This document shows, one piece after another, positions 23,948 to 33,024 of a DNA stretch of 64,000 bases. Source of the DNA: Terriglobales bacterium (GTDB lineage: Bacteria > Acidobacteriota > Terriglobia > Terriglobales > Acidobacteriaceae); the NCBI GenBank assembly GCA_025934735.1, contig JAICWP010000016.1, forward strand, positions 1 to 64,000, read 5' to 3'. The notes under the pieces were generated by a model. It ran no database searches and had not been told where the DNA came from. It was given only the letters and a program-made list of their open reading frames with translations. The translations under genes and the position numbers were made by a program. Position 1 is the stretch's first letter. Every line of letters begins with the position of its first letter.

Positions 23948-25402
23948 TTATCCCTTCACCAGAGTGTCCGGGGTGCGGACGTCGATCGAACCAGCGTGCG
24001 AGGCAACCATGCCGGTTCTCTTCATCTCGCCCCAAGAGCCTTTGCGGTGCAGATAGCGCCATGTGCCTTGCAACCGCCATACCAGGTTCATCTGGCGGTA
24101 GGGGAAGTGTTCCAGAAAGCAGTACATGAGCAGGCGGGATACGTCGCGCCAGTTACCATAGCGGCGGTAGGTGATTTCTTCCAGCAAAACGCCACCCACG
24201 GAAAGTGCGGTGGCGAAAGCGTAGCCGAACAGCAGGAATTCAAAAGCAAGCAGCGGGCTGAGGCGGCCGGCCAGGGCGGCCGCGATGATGGTGAAGTAGC
24301 CCATCAGTTCCACGACCGGGGCGAATAGTTCGAACACCCACAGGTAGGGGAGCAAGAAGAGCCCAATGCGGCCATATCGGCGGCGAAACAGCATGTCGCG
24401 GTTGAGCCACAGAGTATCAAGCAGGCCCTGCTGCCACCGGGCTCTCTGGTGGGCAAGCGACTTAAGGTCCGAGGGCACTTCCGTCCAGCAGGTGGGGTCG
24501 GGAACAAAGCTGATGCGGTACTCCATGCTGTGCTCGCGCAAGTAGCGGTGCAGGCGCACGACTAGGTCCACATCTTCGCCAATGGCCTGAGTGCGGAAGC
24601 CGCCAATGCGCAGCACCAGGTCGCGGCGGAAAATTCCGAACGCACCGGAAATAATGGGCAGCATGTTGAAGCACGCCCAAGCTTCCCTTCCCACCAGAAA
24701 GGCACGCAGGTACTCGACCACTTGCAGGATTTCAATGGGACGGCGGGGAAGGCTGATGGCCTGCAGGCGGCCTTTGACCACCGAGCAGCCGTTGAGCACG
24801 CGCACAATGCCCCCGGCGGCCACCGCGGAGCCAGGATCCGAAAAAATGCCGGAAACGATGCGCATCAGGGAATCGCGCTCTAAGAGCGAATCCGCGTCCA
24901 CCACGCAAACATAGGGAGAACCGCAAACATTGAGACCGGCGTTGATGGCATCGGCTTTGTTGCCGGCGGAATCCTTGTCCACGACAATGAGCCGGGGCTC
25001 GCCCAAGCTCTTATAGAGGCACCTGACGCGGGCGGTGGCGATTTCCGCCACATAAAGAATGCGCGCGGGCAGCAGTTCGTAGGCGATGCGCAGCCGTTCC
25101 AGGGTGGTGTCGGTCGAACCATCGTTGACCACAACAACTTCCAGGCGGGGATAGTCGAGTTCCAGAAGCGAAGCGACGGAATCCACGATGCTGCGCGCCT
25201 CATTATGGGCGGGAACGAGCAGGGAAATGGGGGGAGTGAACACCGATTTGGAGAGATTCTCCAGGCGAATGCTGCCCAGCCGTTGCTGGTGCGAGGTGCT
25301 CTTATGAATCGCCGTGACCAGCAGGAATACGTAGGTTATGTTCGACGCCAGGTAGTAGAAAAACAGAACTGCGGTCAGCAGCTCGATCACGGCGGACATC
25401 AT
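23948..25402 (-). CDS. Processive family-2 glycosyltransferase, membrane polysaccharide synthase
   Basis: 484 residues starting MMSAVIELLTAVLFFYYLAS. The start at 25402 overlaps the stop of the HEAT gene as ATGA. N-terminal helices are followed by a GT-2 domain: VVVNDGSTD, VVDADSLLERD, AIGEDVDL, and the Q(R/Q)xRW motif as QRARWQQG. C-terminal helices (IGLFLLPYLWVFELFAPVVE and later) form the export channel, as in BcsA, PgaC and HasA. It has no PilZ domain, so c-di-GMP control would have to come from a partner, presumably the degenerate GGDEF protein encoded next. The polymer is unknown; hexosamine or glucose polymers are typical. Confidence 0.92.
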   Translation of the reverse strand: MMSAVIELLTAVLFFYYLASNITYVFLLVTAIHKSTSHQQRLGSIRLENLSKSVFTPPISLLVPAHNEARSIVDSVASLLELDYPRLEVVVVNDGSTDTTLERLRIAYELLPARILYVAEIATARVRCLYKSLGEPRLIVVDKDSAGNKADAINAGLNVCGSPYVCVVDADSLLERDSLMRIVSGIFSDPGSAVAAGGIVRVLNGCSVVKGRLQAISLPRRPIEILQVVEYLRAFLVGREAWACFNMLPIISGAFGIFRRDLVLRIGGFRTQAIGEDVDLVVRLHRYLREHSMEYRISFVPDPTCWTEVPSDLKSLAHQRARWQQGLLDTLWLNRDMLFRRRYGRIGLFLLPYLWVFELFAPVVELMGYFTIIAAALAGRLSPLLAFEFLLFGYAFATALSVGGVLLEEITYRRYGNWRDVSRLLMYCFLEHFPYRQMNLVWRLQGTWRYLHRKGSWGEMKRTGMVASHAGSIDVRTPDTLVKG

Positions 25403-26601
25403 TGCCCAACTTTCTGGGAGGATGGCGCGTCGGGGGCAAGTTCCAGGCTGACCTTGCCCTGCTCGAGGGAACGCAGCAGGATGGGAGCGGCGAAGCGCCG
25501 ATCGGACTCGGACTCCAGGGCCTTGACTACAGCTTCGAACCTGCCCGTGCGCTCCAATTCCGAAATGAAGGCTTGCAGGGCGTAGCGGTCTTCGGTAGCG
25601 ACAATCTTGCCGATGATGTCCTGCAGGTCGGGATCCATTTTGGCGAGGACGGTGGCGGCACGCTGGCGCACGTGGCGGTTCAAATCGCAGACGGCGCGCA
25701 GCAGAACGCGGACTTTTCTCTTGTCCTCCAGGAAGCCGACGGCCACTACCGCGCGCAGGCGCACAAACCATTCGGGATCGTTGGCTAGCACGCTAAGCGT
25801 GGGGAAAGCGAGATCGGGGTCAGCGTGGGCGAGCGCCCGGGCTGCGGAGGCCCGGACTTCGGGCAGAGGGTCAGTAGCCAGCACCAGAAGTTCGTCGCCC
25901 AGATCGGACAAAGCCAGTTCGCCCAGCACCCGCGCTAACAGTTCACGAGCTGCGCCGGAAGCAGAGGGAAGATAAGTGACCAATAGTTTCGGATCTGAAC
26001 GGCAGCAATTGGTCAATGCGTTCTTCACAGGGAAATCGGGGAAGCCGCCGAGTTCTCCTGAGAGCAGTCCTTCAATAATGGGAACGGCGGCCTGGGGCAG
26101 GGCACTGCGGCCCAGCCCGCGGATGGCGGCCATGCGGGTGTCAGGATCGCTGCTATCGCTGAGAGCCTCCGCCAGTGCAGGAACCGCTTCCGGGGCCCGA
26201 GTGCGGCCTAAGGCCACCAGGGCCACGCGTCTGTCCCAGCCTTTACAGTGGCGGGCCTGATAGATTCGTTCGTCCAGCAATCCGCTGGCGCGCAAGCAGT
26301 GAAGGAGAGGCGGCAACTCCTGCGGCCCCGCGACTTCCATGCTGTCCAGAAGAATAGATTCCACAATGGAGGAGGTAAAGTGGTCCACGCGCCATACGCT
26401 GGAGGCAACTGCGCCGCTGACAATGTCGGCCCACTGCTGCCGGATCTGCATAGTGGAGTGATTCAGCCGGTCGAAGTAACGGCCGCGGTACCAGCGCCGA
26501 AAGACGATAAAAACAACGAGCAGCGCAATGGCAATGGCAGAGGCGAAAATCCCTTTCAGCACCAGGGCGGCGGGAAGCGGCGAATTAAGGAAGAGGCCCA
26601 T
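25399..26601 (-). CDS. Membrane-anchored HEAT-repeat protein
   Basis: 400 residues. One N-terminal helix (ALVLKGIFASAIAIALLVVFIVF, about 13-36) is followed by at least seven HEAT/PBS-lyase-like repeats of about 30 residues, such as RRVALVALGRTRAPEAVPAL, TRMAAIRGLGRSALPQAAVP and VRASAARALAHADPDLAFPT. These form an alpha-solenoid that binds other proteins and faces the cytoplasm if the N-terminus is outside. It is the first gene of the HEAT-GT2-GGDEF unit and overlaps the synthase start by 4 bp, so it is probably a scaffold for the synthase complex, which is inference from context. Confidence 0.88.
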   Translation of the reverse strand: MGLFLNSPLPAALVLKGIFASAIAIALLVVFIVFRRWYRGRYFDRLNHSTMQIRQQWADIVSGAVASSVWRVDHFTSSIVESILLDSMEVAGPQELPPLLHCLRASGLLDERIYQARHCKGWDRRVALVALGRTRAPEAVPALAEALSDSSDPDTRMAAIRGLGRSALPQAAVPIIEGLLSGELGGFPDFPVKNALTNCCRSDPKLLVTYLPSASGAARELLARVLGELALSDLGDELLVLATDPLPEVRASAARALAHADPDLAFPTLSVLANDPEWFVRLRAVVAVGFLEDKRKVRVLLRAVCDLNRHVRQRAATVLAKMDPDLQDIIGKIVATEDRYALQAFISELERTGRFEAVVKALESESDRRFAAPILLRSLEQGKVSLELAPDAPSSQKVGQ

Positions 26602-26894
26602 AGCTCAGCAGCCCCCCGAAACGCTCGTCAATTGTGTGGCAACAAACATAATGCGCGCGCAGCGACACCGGTGCGCCGCGACCAAGAGGGAGGTTATTTA
26701 TCTGAATGATAGTGTCGTTGGAGACTGGTGAAAGGTTACTTTGGTGTTTGGACCTGATGAGGGTGATCGAGCAGGGGCAGCGGTCACGAAGACTTGTTCA
26801 ATATCAATGGGTTCCACGACCGAGAAGAGGGTTGCACCTGTGGCCGGAAGCGTTCTTGCTTCATTACGCAGGTAATCGTGGGCCAGGCACGGGC
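26602..26894. other. Intergenic region, no gene supported
   Basis: 293 bp upstream of the HEAT-GT2-GGDEF unit, where its promoter should lie. A 65-codon open frame on the plus strand (26706-26903) lacks family features and overlaps the end of the phospholipase-like gene, so I do not call it. Confidence 0.5.
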
Positions 26895-28193
26895 CTAATC
26901 TAATGGGATGGGAGTGGGCGCGGACACCACCTGCACCGCCTTCAACTCCTGCAGTTCGCGCAGGGTCTGCTGCCATTTCTTGTGGTCCTTCTTGGTGGCG
27001 ATGGGTGCGTTGGGATCGCTGTAAAAAGCAAGAATGTTGGCGCGCAGGTCGGGAGTAACATTGGCAAAATTCCTGCGGGCCAGGCCATCGAGCAAGGCCG
27101 CATAAGTATCGTCGGTGAGCTTGTACTCGCCGGCGCGGGTCGTGCCTCCCGTGTCGAAATCGCGATCGTGCAGTTGCAAGTTGCCGGCTTTGACCTCATC
27201 CAATAAGCGGCGGTAGTTGACCAGGGTCTGGTCCATGCTCTTCAGGTACATGTCCTCAGTCTGCGGATTGGGGAGCACGAAATCCACCGCGCGGAACGGC
27301 CCGAATTTCGGGATCAGGTGAAAAAGAAAAGCCAAGAAGCGAGCGCCGAAACCGGGGCGCCGATACTGGCTGCCCCACTCGCGCTCGTAGTAGGCGCGCG
27401 AAACGTGGTAGAGGAACCGTTTCTGATTGCGGTTGCGCTTCTCTTGCACCAGGTCAGCCGGCTTGATGAGCAGGGCCACCTTGGTCATCTCCGGGATCAC
27501 TTTGCTGATGCCGCGGCGGTAAGTGCCGATGGCCAGGTCCTCGTTGTGGATCAGATCGGTAAGCGGAATGCCATATGTGCGTTTGAAGGCGCGCTCCAGC
27601 AAGGGCGTGGCCACTTCGAAGCCGATGAAGTCGTGGTAGCGGTCGGAGGCAAAGCGGTTCTTGGCTACCTGGGTAACGTCAAAGCCGAACTCGGTGCGGA
27701 TGTGGGCTTTGGGGTCGTCCTCGTAAGTTACGGAATCGCCGAATTTTTTGCGCAATTTGGGGAAACGAATAGCCACGGCTCGATTAATGTAGGGGTGCCC
27801 AGTGATATCAGAGGCGTAATGGGCCAGAGCGCCCAGGGCAAAAGAGAGTTCGTTCAGGTCGCTGGCCTCGGCGAACAGGGCCTCCACAAAGGCGCCGCTG
27901 CGGACGTAGTGGGTCAAGTCGCTGAAGCGCTTATTGCCAAAGGGATAGTAGCCCATGTCCTGGATGAGACAGCCGCCATAGGCGAAGGCGTGGGCGCGGC
28001 GCAGGTCGTCGCGCGAAGCGTTGGGGAATCGCTGCATCAGCCAGGGCCGAATGGATTCGGCCCAAACCAGGTCTACGACCTCCTCGTGGCTTAGAACGGA
28101 GTAGCTGACCGAGGGCGGCGCCGCAGCCAACAGGAATAGGAGCAGGCCCAGGACTGAGAGGGCTTGTCTGGCTGTCGGTATGAGGGCCCTCAT
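26895..28193 (-). CDS. Secreted zinc-dependent phospholipase C family protein
   Basis: 432 residues. The signal peptide is MRALIPTARQALSVLGLLLFLLAAAPPSVSY. The core has WAESIRPWLMQRFP, RAHAFAYGGCLIQDMGYYPF, FALGALAHYASDITGHP and SVTYEDDPKAHIRTEFGFD, whose His and Asp residues match zinc ligands of the PLC/S1-nuclease fold (Zn_dep_PLPC). It should act outside the cytoplasm on phospholipids or related esters. The family is longer than classical PLC because of a C-terminal 150-residue extension with no recognised domain. It is divergent from the S9 peptidase, and the two share a 174-bp promoter region. Confidence 0.85.
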   Translation of the reverse strand: MRALIPTARQALSVLGLLLFLLAAAPPSVSYSVLSHEEVVDLVWAESIRPWLMQRFPNASRDDLRRAHAFAYGGCLIQDMGYYPFGNKRFSDLTHYVRSGAFVEALFAEASDLNELSFALGALAHYASDITGHPYINRAVAIRFPKLRKKFGDSVTYEDDPKAHIRTEFGFDVTQVAKNRFASDRYHDFIGFEVATPLLERAFKRTYGIPLTDLIHNEDLAIGTYRRGISKVIPEMTKVALLIKPADLVQEKRNRNQKRFLYHVSRAYYEREWGSQYRRPGFGARFLAFLFHLIPKFGPFRAVDFVLPNPQTEDMYLKSMDQTLVNYRRLLDEVKAGNLQLHDRDFDTGGTTRAGEYKLTDDTYAALLDGLARRNFANVTPDLRANILAFYSDPNAPIATKKDHKKWQQTLRELQELKAVQVVSAPTPIPLD

Positions 28194-28367
28194 GCGGGGT
28201 ATCGTAACCTCTTCCAGGTATAAGAGCGCAAACGCTGGTTAATAGTGCAAGTTGTTGGATGCGGCAAGCGCCGCTTTTGTAAACAGAATTACAAACAATT
28301 TGGGAAGCCGCCGCCTGACCCGATGTCGCTTGGCAATGGCGCTGCCGATGGCGTAGGCTGGCGCGTC

Positions 28368-30488
28368 ATGCTCCCAAAAACGCTGCGCTGTGTTGCTTGC
28401 TTCGCCGCTGTCGTTTGCCTCACTTCCGCCGCCTGGGCCGGGTTCACTCTGGAACAGGTGATGAGCTATTCCTTTCCCGACCACCTGGTGGCCGCCGCCA
28501 AGAGCAATCGCGTGGCTTGGGTCTTCAACCAGCGCGGCGTGCGCAACATCTGGGTGGCCGACCCGCCTGACTTCAGTGCTCGCGCGATCACCCATTACAC
28601 TGGCGACGACGGCCAGGATATTCCCGCGCTGGCGCTCACACCCGACGGGCGCACCGCTGTTTATGTACGGGGAACCGAACTGTTCGAAGACAACGCCGAG
28701 GTGACCAATCCCACCAGCAATGTGCATGGCGCTAAGCACCAGGTGTGGGCGGTGGATGTGGCCGGGGGAGAGCCGCGGCTTTTGGGCGAAATCAACTGCA
28801 CGGGCGAGGATTGCGAAGACCTGCAGATTTCGCCGGATGGCCAGTCGGTGGCGTGGGCAGGCAAGAAGGAGCTGTGGATTGCGCCGGTGGCTGGGGGAAA
28901 AGCGGCGCAGCAACTGGCGGAGGTGCGGGGGGAAAATGTGAGCCCGCGCTGGTCGCCGGACGGGAAGCGAATTGCGTTCGCCAGCCAGCGCGGGGACCAC
29001 AACTTCATCGGGATTTACGATTTCGGCCGCGCCAGCATCGTGTACCTCTCGCCCAGCGTGGACCGCGATTCCATGCCGCGGTGGGCGCCGGACGGCAAGC
29101 AGGTCGCCTTTGTCCGCCAGCCCGGGCTCGAACGCGGGCTGCCGCTGATTCCTGAGCGCCCGCATCCTTGGGCCATCTGGGTCGCCGACCCGGACACCGG
29201 GGCAGGGCACGAAGTGTGGCACAGCGGCCCGGGCATGAATGACTCCCTGCCCGAGTTGACCGAGGATGGCTCCTTCAAATTTGCGGCTGGAAATCACATT
29301 GTGTTCGCGTCCGAGCAGGATGGCTGGAACCATCTGTATTCCATCGCGTCTTCCGGTGGAGCGCCGACCCGGTTAACGCCGGGGCAGTTCGAAGTGGAAG
29401 ATGTCACGCTCAGTGCAGACGGCCGCAGCGTTCTGTATTCCTCGAACCAGAATGACGTTGACCGGCGGCACTTGTGGCGCGTGTCTGTGGACGGGGGAAC
29501 GCCGCAAGCGCTTACCCGCGGCGAAACCATGGAGTGGAAGCCGGTGGAGACCGCGGATGGCCGCTACGTGCTTTGCCTGGGCTCAACCGCCACCATGCCG
29601 GCCATGCCTTACCTGGTTACGAGCGGCGGCCGGACCATGCTGGCGAAGCAGGAGCTGCCGGCGGATTTTCCTTCGGCCCAACTGGTGACGCCACGGCAAA
29701 TCGTGTTCCCCAGCGCCGACGGCCTGCAGATCCATGGCCAGCTGTTCGTGCCCCGCGGCCGCGCCCGGCCCGGCCCGGCGCTGGTGTGGATGCATGGCGG
29801 TCCCATTCGCCAGATGATGCTCGGCTTCCATTACATGGGCTATTACCACAACGCCTACGCTGAGAACCAGTACCTCACCAGCCTGGGTTACGTGGTGCTT
29901 TCGGTGAATTACCGCATGGGAATCATGTACGGGCGAGCGTTTCGCGAGGCCCCTCATTGCGGGCCGAAGGGTGCGGCTGAGTACCAGGACATTGTGGCCG
30001 CGGCGCATTACCTGCAGGGCTTGCCCATTGTGGATCCGCATCGGATCGGGCTATGGGGAGGCTCGTATGGAGGACTGCTCACCGCCATGGGGCTGGCGCG
30101 CAATTCCGATATCTTTGCCGCCGGGGTGGATTTTGCCGGAGTGCATGACTGGTCGGCATTCCTGACCCAGTGGACCGGTTCCAAGGATGCGCCCGATATT
30201 GAGCAGGCCAAAAAACTGGCGTGGGAGTCATCGCCGGACGCCTCGGTGCAACACTGGCAATCGCCGGTGCTGCTCATCCAGGGCGATGACGACCCCTCTG
30301 TGCCCTTCAGCCAGACCGTGGACCTGGCGCAGCGCTTGCGGGCTAATCACGTTCGCTTCGAGCAGTTGGTGTTTCCGGACGAGGCGCACGACATGCTGCT
30401 GTGGCGCAACTGGGTTTCGAGCTACAAAGCAACGGCGGAATTTTTCAACCGCATGCTAAAGCCGCAGGGCGCGGCGGCGGGTCGGTAG
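28368..30488 (+). CDS. Secreted S9 family prolyl oligopeptidase-type peptidase
   Basis: 706 residues from the ATG at 28368, which starts a signal peptide (LPKTLRCVACFAAVVCLTSAAWAG); an earlier in-frame ATG at 28245 would hide it. Residues about 40-430 are a WD40/TolB-like beta-propeller with repeated SPDG-type blades (ISPDGQSVAW, WSPDGKRIAF, WAPDGKQVAF). Residues about 460-700 are the alpha/beta hydrolase with nucleophile motif GGSYGG, acid loop IQGDDDPSVP and histidine in FPDEAHDM. It is DPP-IV/acylaminoacyl-peptidase-like and cleaves short exogenous peptides in the periplasm. It is a single gene. Confidence 0.93.
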   Translation: MLPKTLRCVACFAAVVCLTSAAWAGFTLEQVMSYSFPDHLVAAAKSNRVAWVFNQRGVRNIWVADPPDFSARAITHYTGDDGQDIPALALTPDGRTAVYVRGTELFEDNAEVTNPTSNVHGAKHQVWAVDVAGGEPRLLGEINCTGEDCEDLQISPDGQSVAWAGKKELWIAPVAGGKAAQQLAEVRGENVSPRWSPDGKRIAFASQRGDHNFIGIYDFGRASIVYLSPSVDRDSMPRWAPDGKQVAFVRQPGLERGLPLIPERPHPWAIWVADPDTGAGHEVWHSGPGMNDSLPELTEDGSFKFAAGNHIVFASEQDGWNHLYSIASSGGAPTRLTPGQFEVEDVTLSADGRSVLYSSNQNDVDRRHLWRVSVDGGTPQALTRGETMEWKPVETADGRYVLCLGSTATMPAMPYLVTSGGRTMLAKQELPADFPSAQLVTPRQIVFPSADGLQIHGQLFVPRGRARPGPALVWMHGGPIRQMMLGFHYMGYYHNAYAENQYLTSLGYVVLSVNYRMGIMYGRAFREAPHCGPKGAAEYQDIVAAAHYLQGLPIVDPHRIGLWGGSYGGLLTAMGLARNSDIFAAGVDFAGVHDWSAFLTQWTGSKDAPDIEQAKKLAWESSPDASVQHWQSPVLLIQGDDDPSVPFSQTVDLAQRLRANHVRFEQLVFPDEAHDMLLWRNWVSSYKATAEFFNRMLKPQGAAAGR

Positions 30489-30593
30489 GTACTGCGCAAT
30501 GTGAGGCGAGCTGTGGATCCGAGGACGGGGCGGAGCCCCGTCCACACACGTGCATGGTTGAGTGCCGGTGTATCCTGAAGCACAAACTCCAAC

Positions 30594-32105
30594 ATGCCTG
30601 AGCCGAGTGTCCAGCTGAGACCTGCGCCCCAGGAGGCTTACGCCGGGAGCGTTTTCGCGTCCCGCGCCCGGATCACCGTGATCAGCGCGATTACGGTCCT
30701 CTCGGCCGTGTTGCGCCTGCTCTACCTCGGCAAAAAGAGCTTCTGGCTGGATGAAATTGTCAGCGTCTCAATTGCCCGGCTGGACCCGGCCGGGTTCCGC
30801 AACATTGTGTTGAGCTGGGAACTGAACGAGGGGCTGTATTACACCCTGCTGCGCGGCTGGATGCGGCTGGGACAAGGCGAGTTCTTTATCCGCCTGCTTT
30901 CGGTGCTGCCGGCCGTGGCCGCCGTTCCTTTCGTTTACCTGCTGGGCCGCAGGCTATTCTCGGAAAAGGTGGGGCTGATCGCCGCCCTGCTGCTGGCGGT
31001 GAACGCCTTTGATGTGCGCTATGCGCAGGAGGCGCGCGGCTACAGCCTGTTTGCCTTTCTGGTGGTGCTGGCCTGCTGGCTTTTTGTCAGGTGTTTGGAC
31101 GCGCCGCACAAAAAAGGGAACTGGGCGGGGCTGGTAATCGCGCTGGTGCTAGGCATGTATGCCCATTTCTTTGCCGGGCTCATCTTGCCGGTGTTGTGGC
31201 TAGCGGCGGTGCTGCACCAGCGGCCTTTTCCCTGGAGACGTTTCCTGGTCAGCAGCGCCATCATCGCTTTCTTGGCGATTCCCGCGCTGTTGTTTGTGGC
31301 CACCAAGAACCGCGGGCAGGTGGGCTGGGTGCAGCCGACCAAGTGGCGAGACATCTATGGTCTGGCTATTCTGCTGAGCGGGCGCGGCGGCCTGCTTCTG
31401 CTCCTGTTGTGCGCGGCCGGGCTGGTGCTGGCACTGGTCAGACTGTTGCGTACGCCAGCCATGGCGGGGAAACAGGCGATTTGGGGGGACGCGCTGGTGT
31501 GGATGTGGCTGGTGCTGCCGGTGGCGATAACCGTGGCCATTTCCGCTTTCAAGCCCATGTTCGTCACCCGCTATCTGATTTTCTGCCTGCCGGCCTTTGT
31601 GCTGCTGGTGGCGGCAGGGCTGAGCCTGATTCGTCCCAGGTGGTTGCTGGTTGCGGTGCTGGTAGCCGTTACCGCGCTGTCGTTGCGCGGCGTGCGTGGT
31701 TACTACCGGACCGGGTTTGATCCGCCCGAGCAGGATTGGCGGAGGGCGGTACATTACCTGCTCTCGCAGGCACAGCCCGGCGACGCGGTGCTCTTCTACC
31801 ATCCGCTGGCACGGCTGAGCTATGAATATTATCGGCAGCGCTGGCCGCAGTATCCTGCTCCGGCGGTGGTGTTTCCGCCGCGAGCCGATGCCCGCCTGCT
31901 AAAAGGAACGCCCCCGGACTTTACTCTGCTGCCCGAGTTGCCGGCGCGCTACCACCGCCTGTGGCTGGTACAAAATTGGGGCCCGGATACGTTCACCCGG
32001 CGCATGCAAACCGTGTTTTCTGCGCACTACAGGAAGGCTGGGGAGCGGGACTTCAGCATTATTCGGGTTATGCTCTTCGAAAATGAGAACACATTACGTA
32101 AGTAA
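30594..32105 (+). CDS. Glycosyltransferase family 39-like membrane protein
   Basis: 503 residues with 10-12 membrane helices. The first luminal loop holds KKSFWLDEIVSVSIA, with the acidic pair Asp-Glu typical of GT-C (PMT/ArnT) enzymes. Later come FFIRLLSVLPAVAAVPFVYLLGRRLF and DVRYAQEARGYSLFAFLV, matching the PMT_2 family. It uses a polyprenyl-phosphate sugar donor to glycosylate a periplasmic acceptor. Its C-terminal 120 residues (from about 370) form a soluble domain. The acceptor is unknown. It lies 182 bp upstream of the Flp pilin, which is the nearest possible protein acceptor, but this is only a guess. Confidence 0.88.
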   Translation: MPEPSVQLRPAPQEAYAGSVFASRARITVISAITVLSAVLRLLYLGKKSFWLDEIVSVSIARLDPAGFRNIVLSWELNEGLYYTLLRGWMRLGQGEFFIRLLSVLPAVAAVPFVYLLGRRLFSEKVGLIAALLLAVNAFDVRYAQEARGYSLFAFLVVLACWLFVRCLDAPHKKGNWAGLVIALVLGMYAHFFAGLILPVLWLAAVLHQRPFPWRRFLVSSAIIAFLAIPALLFVATKNRGQVGWVQPTKWRDIYGLAILLSGRGGLLLLLLCAAGLVLALVRLLRTPAMAGKQAIWGDALVWMWLVLPVAITVAISAFKPMFVTRYLIFCLPAFVLLVAAGLSLIRPRWLLVAVLVAVTALSLRGVRGYYRTGFDPPEQDWRRAVHYLLSQAQPGDAVLFYHPLARLSYEYYRQRWPQYPAPAVVFPPRADARLLKGTPPDFTLLPELPARYHRLWLVQNWGPDTFTRRMQTVFSAHYRKAGERDFSIIRVMLFENENTLRK

Positions 32106-32229
32106 CTTTTGGGTTCCGAAGTAGAAACTGCACTGCCCCCAGCTGCAAATCCTTTCACTACCGCGCTTCATCTTCCGCCTGCTAGCCAGCCTAACTCCTG
32201 CTCTCATTGCTACTTGCGGCAGCCGAAGG

Positions 32230-32245
32230 TGGCAGCGCAACTGCA
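32230..32245 (+). promoter_or_regulatory. Possible sigma-54 promoter of the Flp pilin gene
   Basis: TGGCAGCGCAACTGCA has the -24 GG and -12 GC at the exact spacing of the TGGCACG-N4-TTGCW consensus, with mismatches at the C, G and first T positions. It lies 43 bp before the pilin ATG, a normal distance. Pilin genes elsewhere are often RpoN-dependent, and an NtrC-type activator is encoded at 21712. Confidence 0.35.
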
Positions 32246-32287
32246 TCTCGCAGGGCATCCCCGATTCCTGATGTTCAGGAAAGGACA

Positions 32288-32452
32288 ATGGCCCAATTAC
32301 TGCGCCGCTTCTGGTTCGACAACACTGCTCAAGATGTAGCCGAGTACGCCGTAATGACTGCCGTGATGCTGACCATAACCGTGCTTACGGTGAGGCTGAT
32401 TGGCATCAACTCCAACAACGTGTTCAGCGAAATCAGCAGCAAACTCAGTTGA
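32288..32452 (+). CDS. Flp/Fap-type pilin
   Basis: 54 residues from the ATG at 32288, preceded by AGGAAAGGA. The pattern FWFDNTAQDVAEYAVMTAVM followed by a hydrophobic helix (LTITVLTVRLIG) matches Flp pilins, in which a Gln/Glu-Tyr pair (here EYA) marks the start of the mature helix. The prepilin should be processed by a TadV/CpaA-type peptidase. No tad secretion genes are in this window, so the assembly machinery must lie elsewhere. A small protein with a hydrophobic helix follows 15 bp downstream and is probably co-transcribed. Confidence 0.85.
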   Translation: MAQLLRRFWFDNTAQDVAEYAVMTAVMLTITVLTVRLIGINSNNVFSEISSKLS

Positions 32453-32467
32453 TGGAGGAGTGCAATC

Positions 32468-32977
32468 ATGGTTAATCCGAATCTCAACGCCAACCGTAAC
32501 ACCGAAGTATCGAGCTTGTCGGAGTTCGGTTTCGGACTGCCATCCGAGGCTCTGCGGCCAGTGGAATTGGCGGGCCCGCCAGCCGGTTACCGGACCGAGC
32601 CGAAGCGGCCGGGAAGGTCCACAGCGGGCGATGTGCTGGTGTCGCTGGTGATTCTGGCCGCCGCGGTGCTGGGCTGTTTCGGAATGAACAGCGAAATGGT
32701 TTTCCATTATTTTCCGCGAGTGGCGCTGGTGTTGCACCTGGCGACGCCGCCGCAGAAGCCAGTGCTGGCCTCAGGCGCCGACGCCCGGCTCAAAGTATGG
32801 GTGGACCTCAAAACTGGTCTCTACCACTGCCCGGGTTCCGCGTTCTATGGGCAGACCAGGAGCGGACATTTCATGAGCCAGGCGGAGGCTCAGATGGGAA
32901 ATTTTGAACCGGCCCAGCGGCGGGCGTGCACGACCGGCACCGGGGTCCAGGCGGGGACTCGCGTAGCACGACGGTAA
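32468..32977 (+). CDS. Membrane-anchored protein with a YHCPGS-type C-terminal motif
   Basis: 169 residues. The first 50 are polar, then one helix (GDVLVSLVILAAAVLGCFGM, about 54-74), then LKVWVDLKTGLYHCPGSAFY and TRSGHFMSQAEAQMGNFEPA. The latter pattern (VWV-K-G-YHCPG..YG.T..G.FMS..EA...GF.PA) recurs in many uncharacterised exported proteins; I know it as a common motif without established function. A His/Cys metal or nucleic-acid site is possible. It follows the pilin gene by 15 bp, so a role in envelope or pilus biology is plausible. Confidence 0.7.
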   Translation: MVNPNLNANRNTEVSSLSEFGFGLPSEALRPVELAGPPAGYRTEPKRPGRSTAGDVLVSLVILAAAVLGCFGMNSEMVFHYFPRVALVLHLATPPQKPVLASGADARLKVWVDLKTGLYHCPGSAFYGQTRSGHFMSQAEAQMGNFEPAQRRACTTGTGVQAGTRVARR

Positions 32978-33024
32978 CAAGGTTGGAAATAGGGCCGGCG
33001 CTATGTGCCGGTTCGCAAAGCGAG

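Noticed and set aside
26706-26903. 65-codon plus-strand open frame upstream of the HEAT-GT2-GGDEF unit
   Set aside because: No recognisable feature, and it overlaps the 3' end of the phospholipase-like gene.
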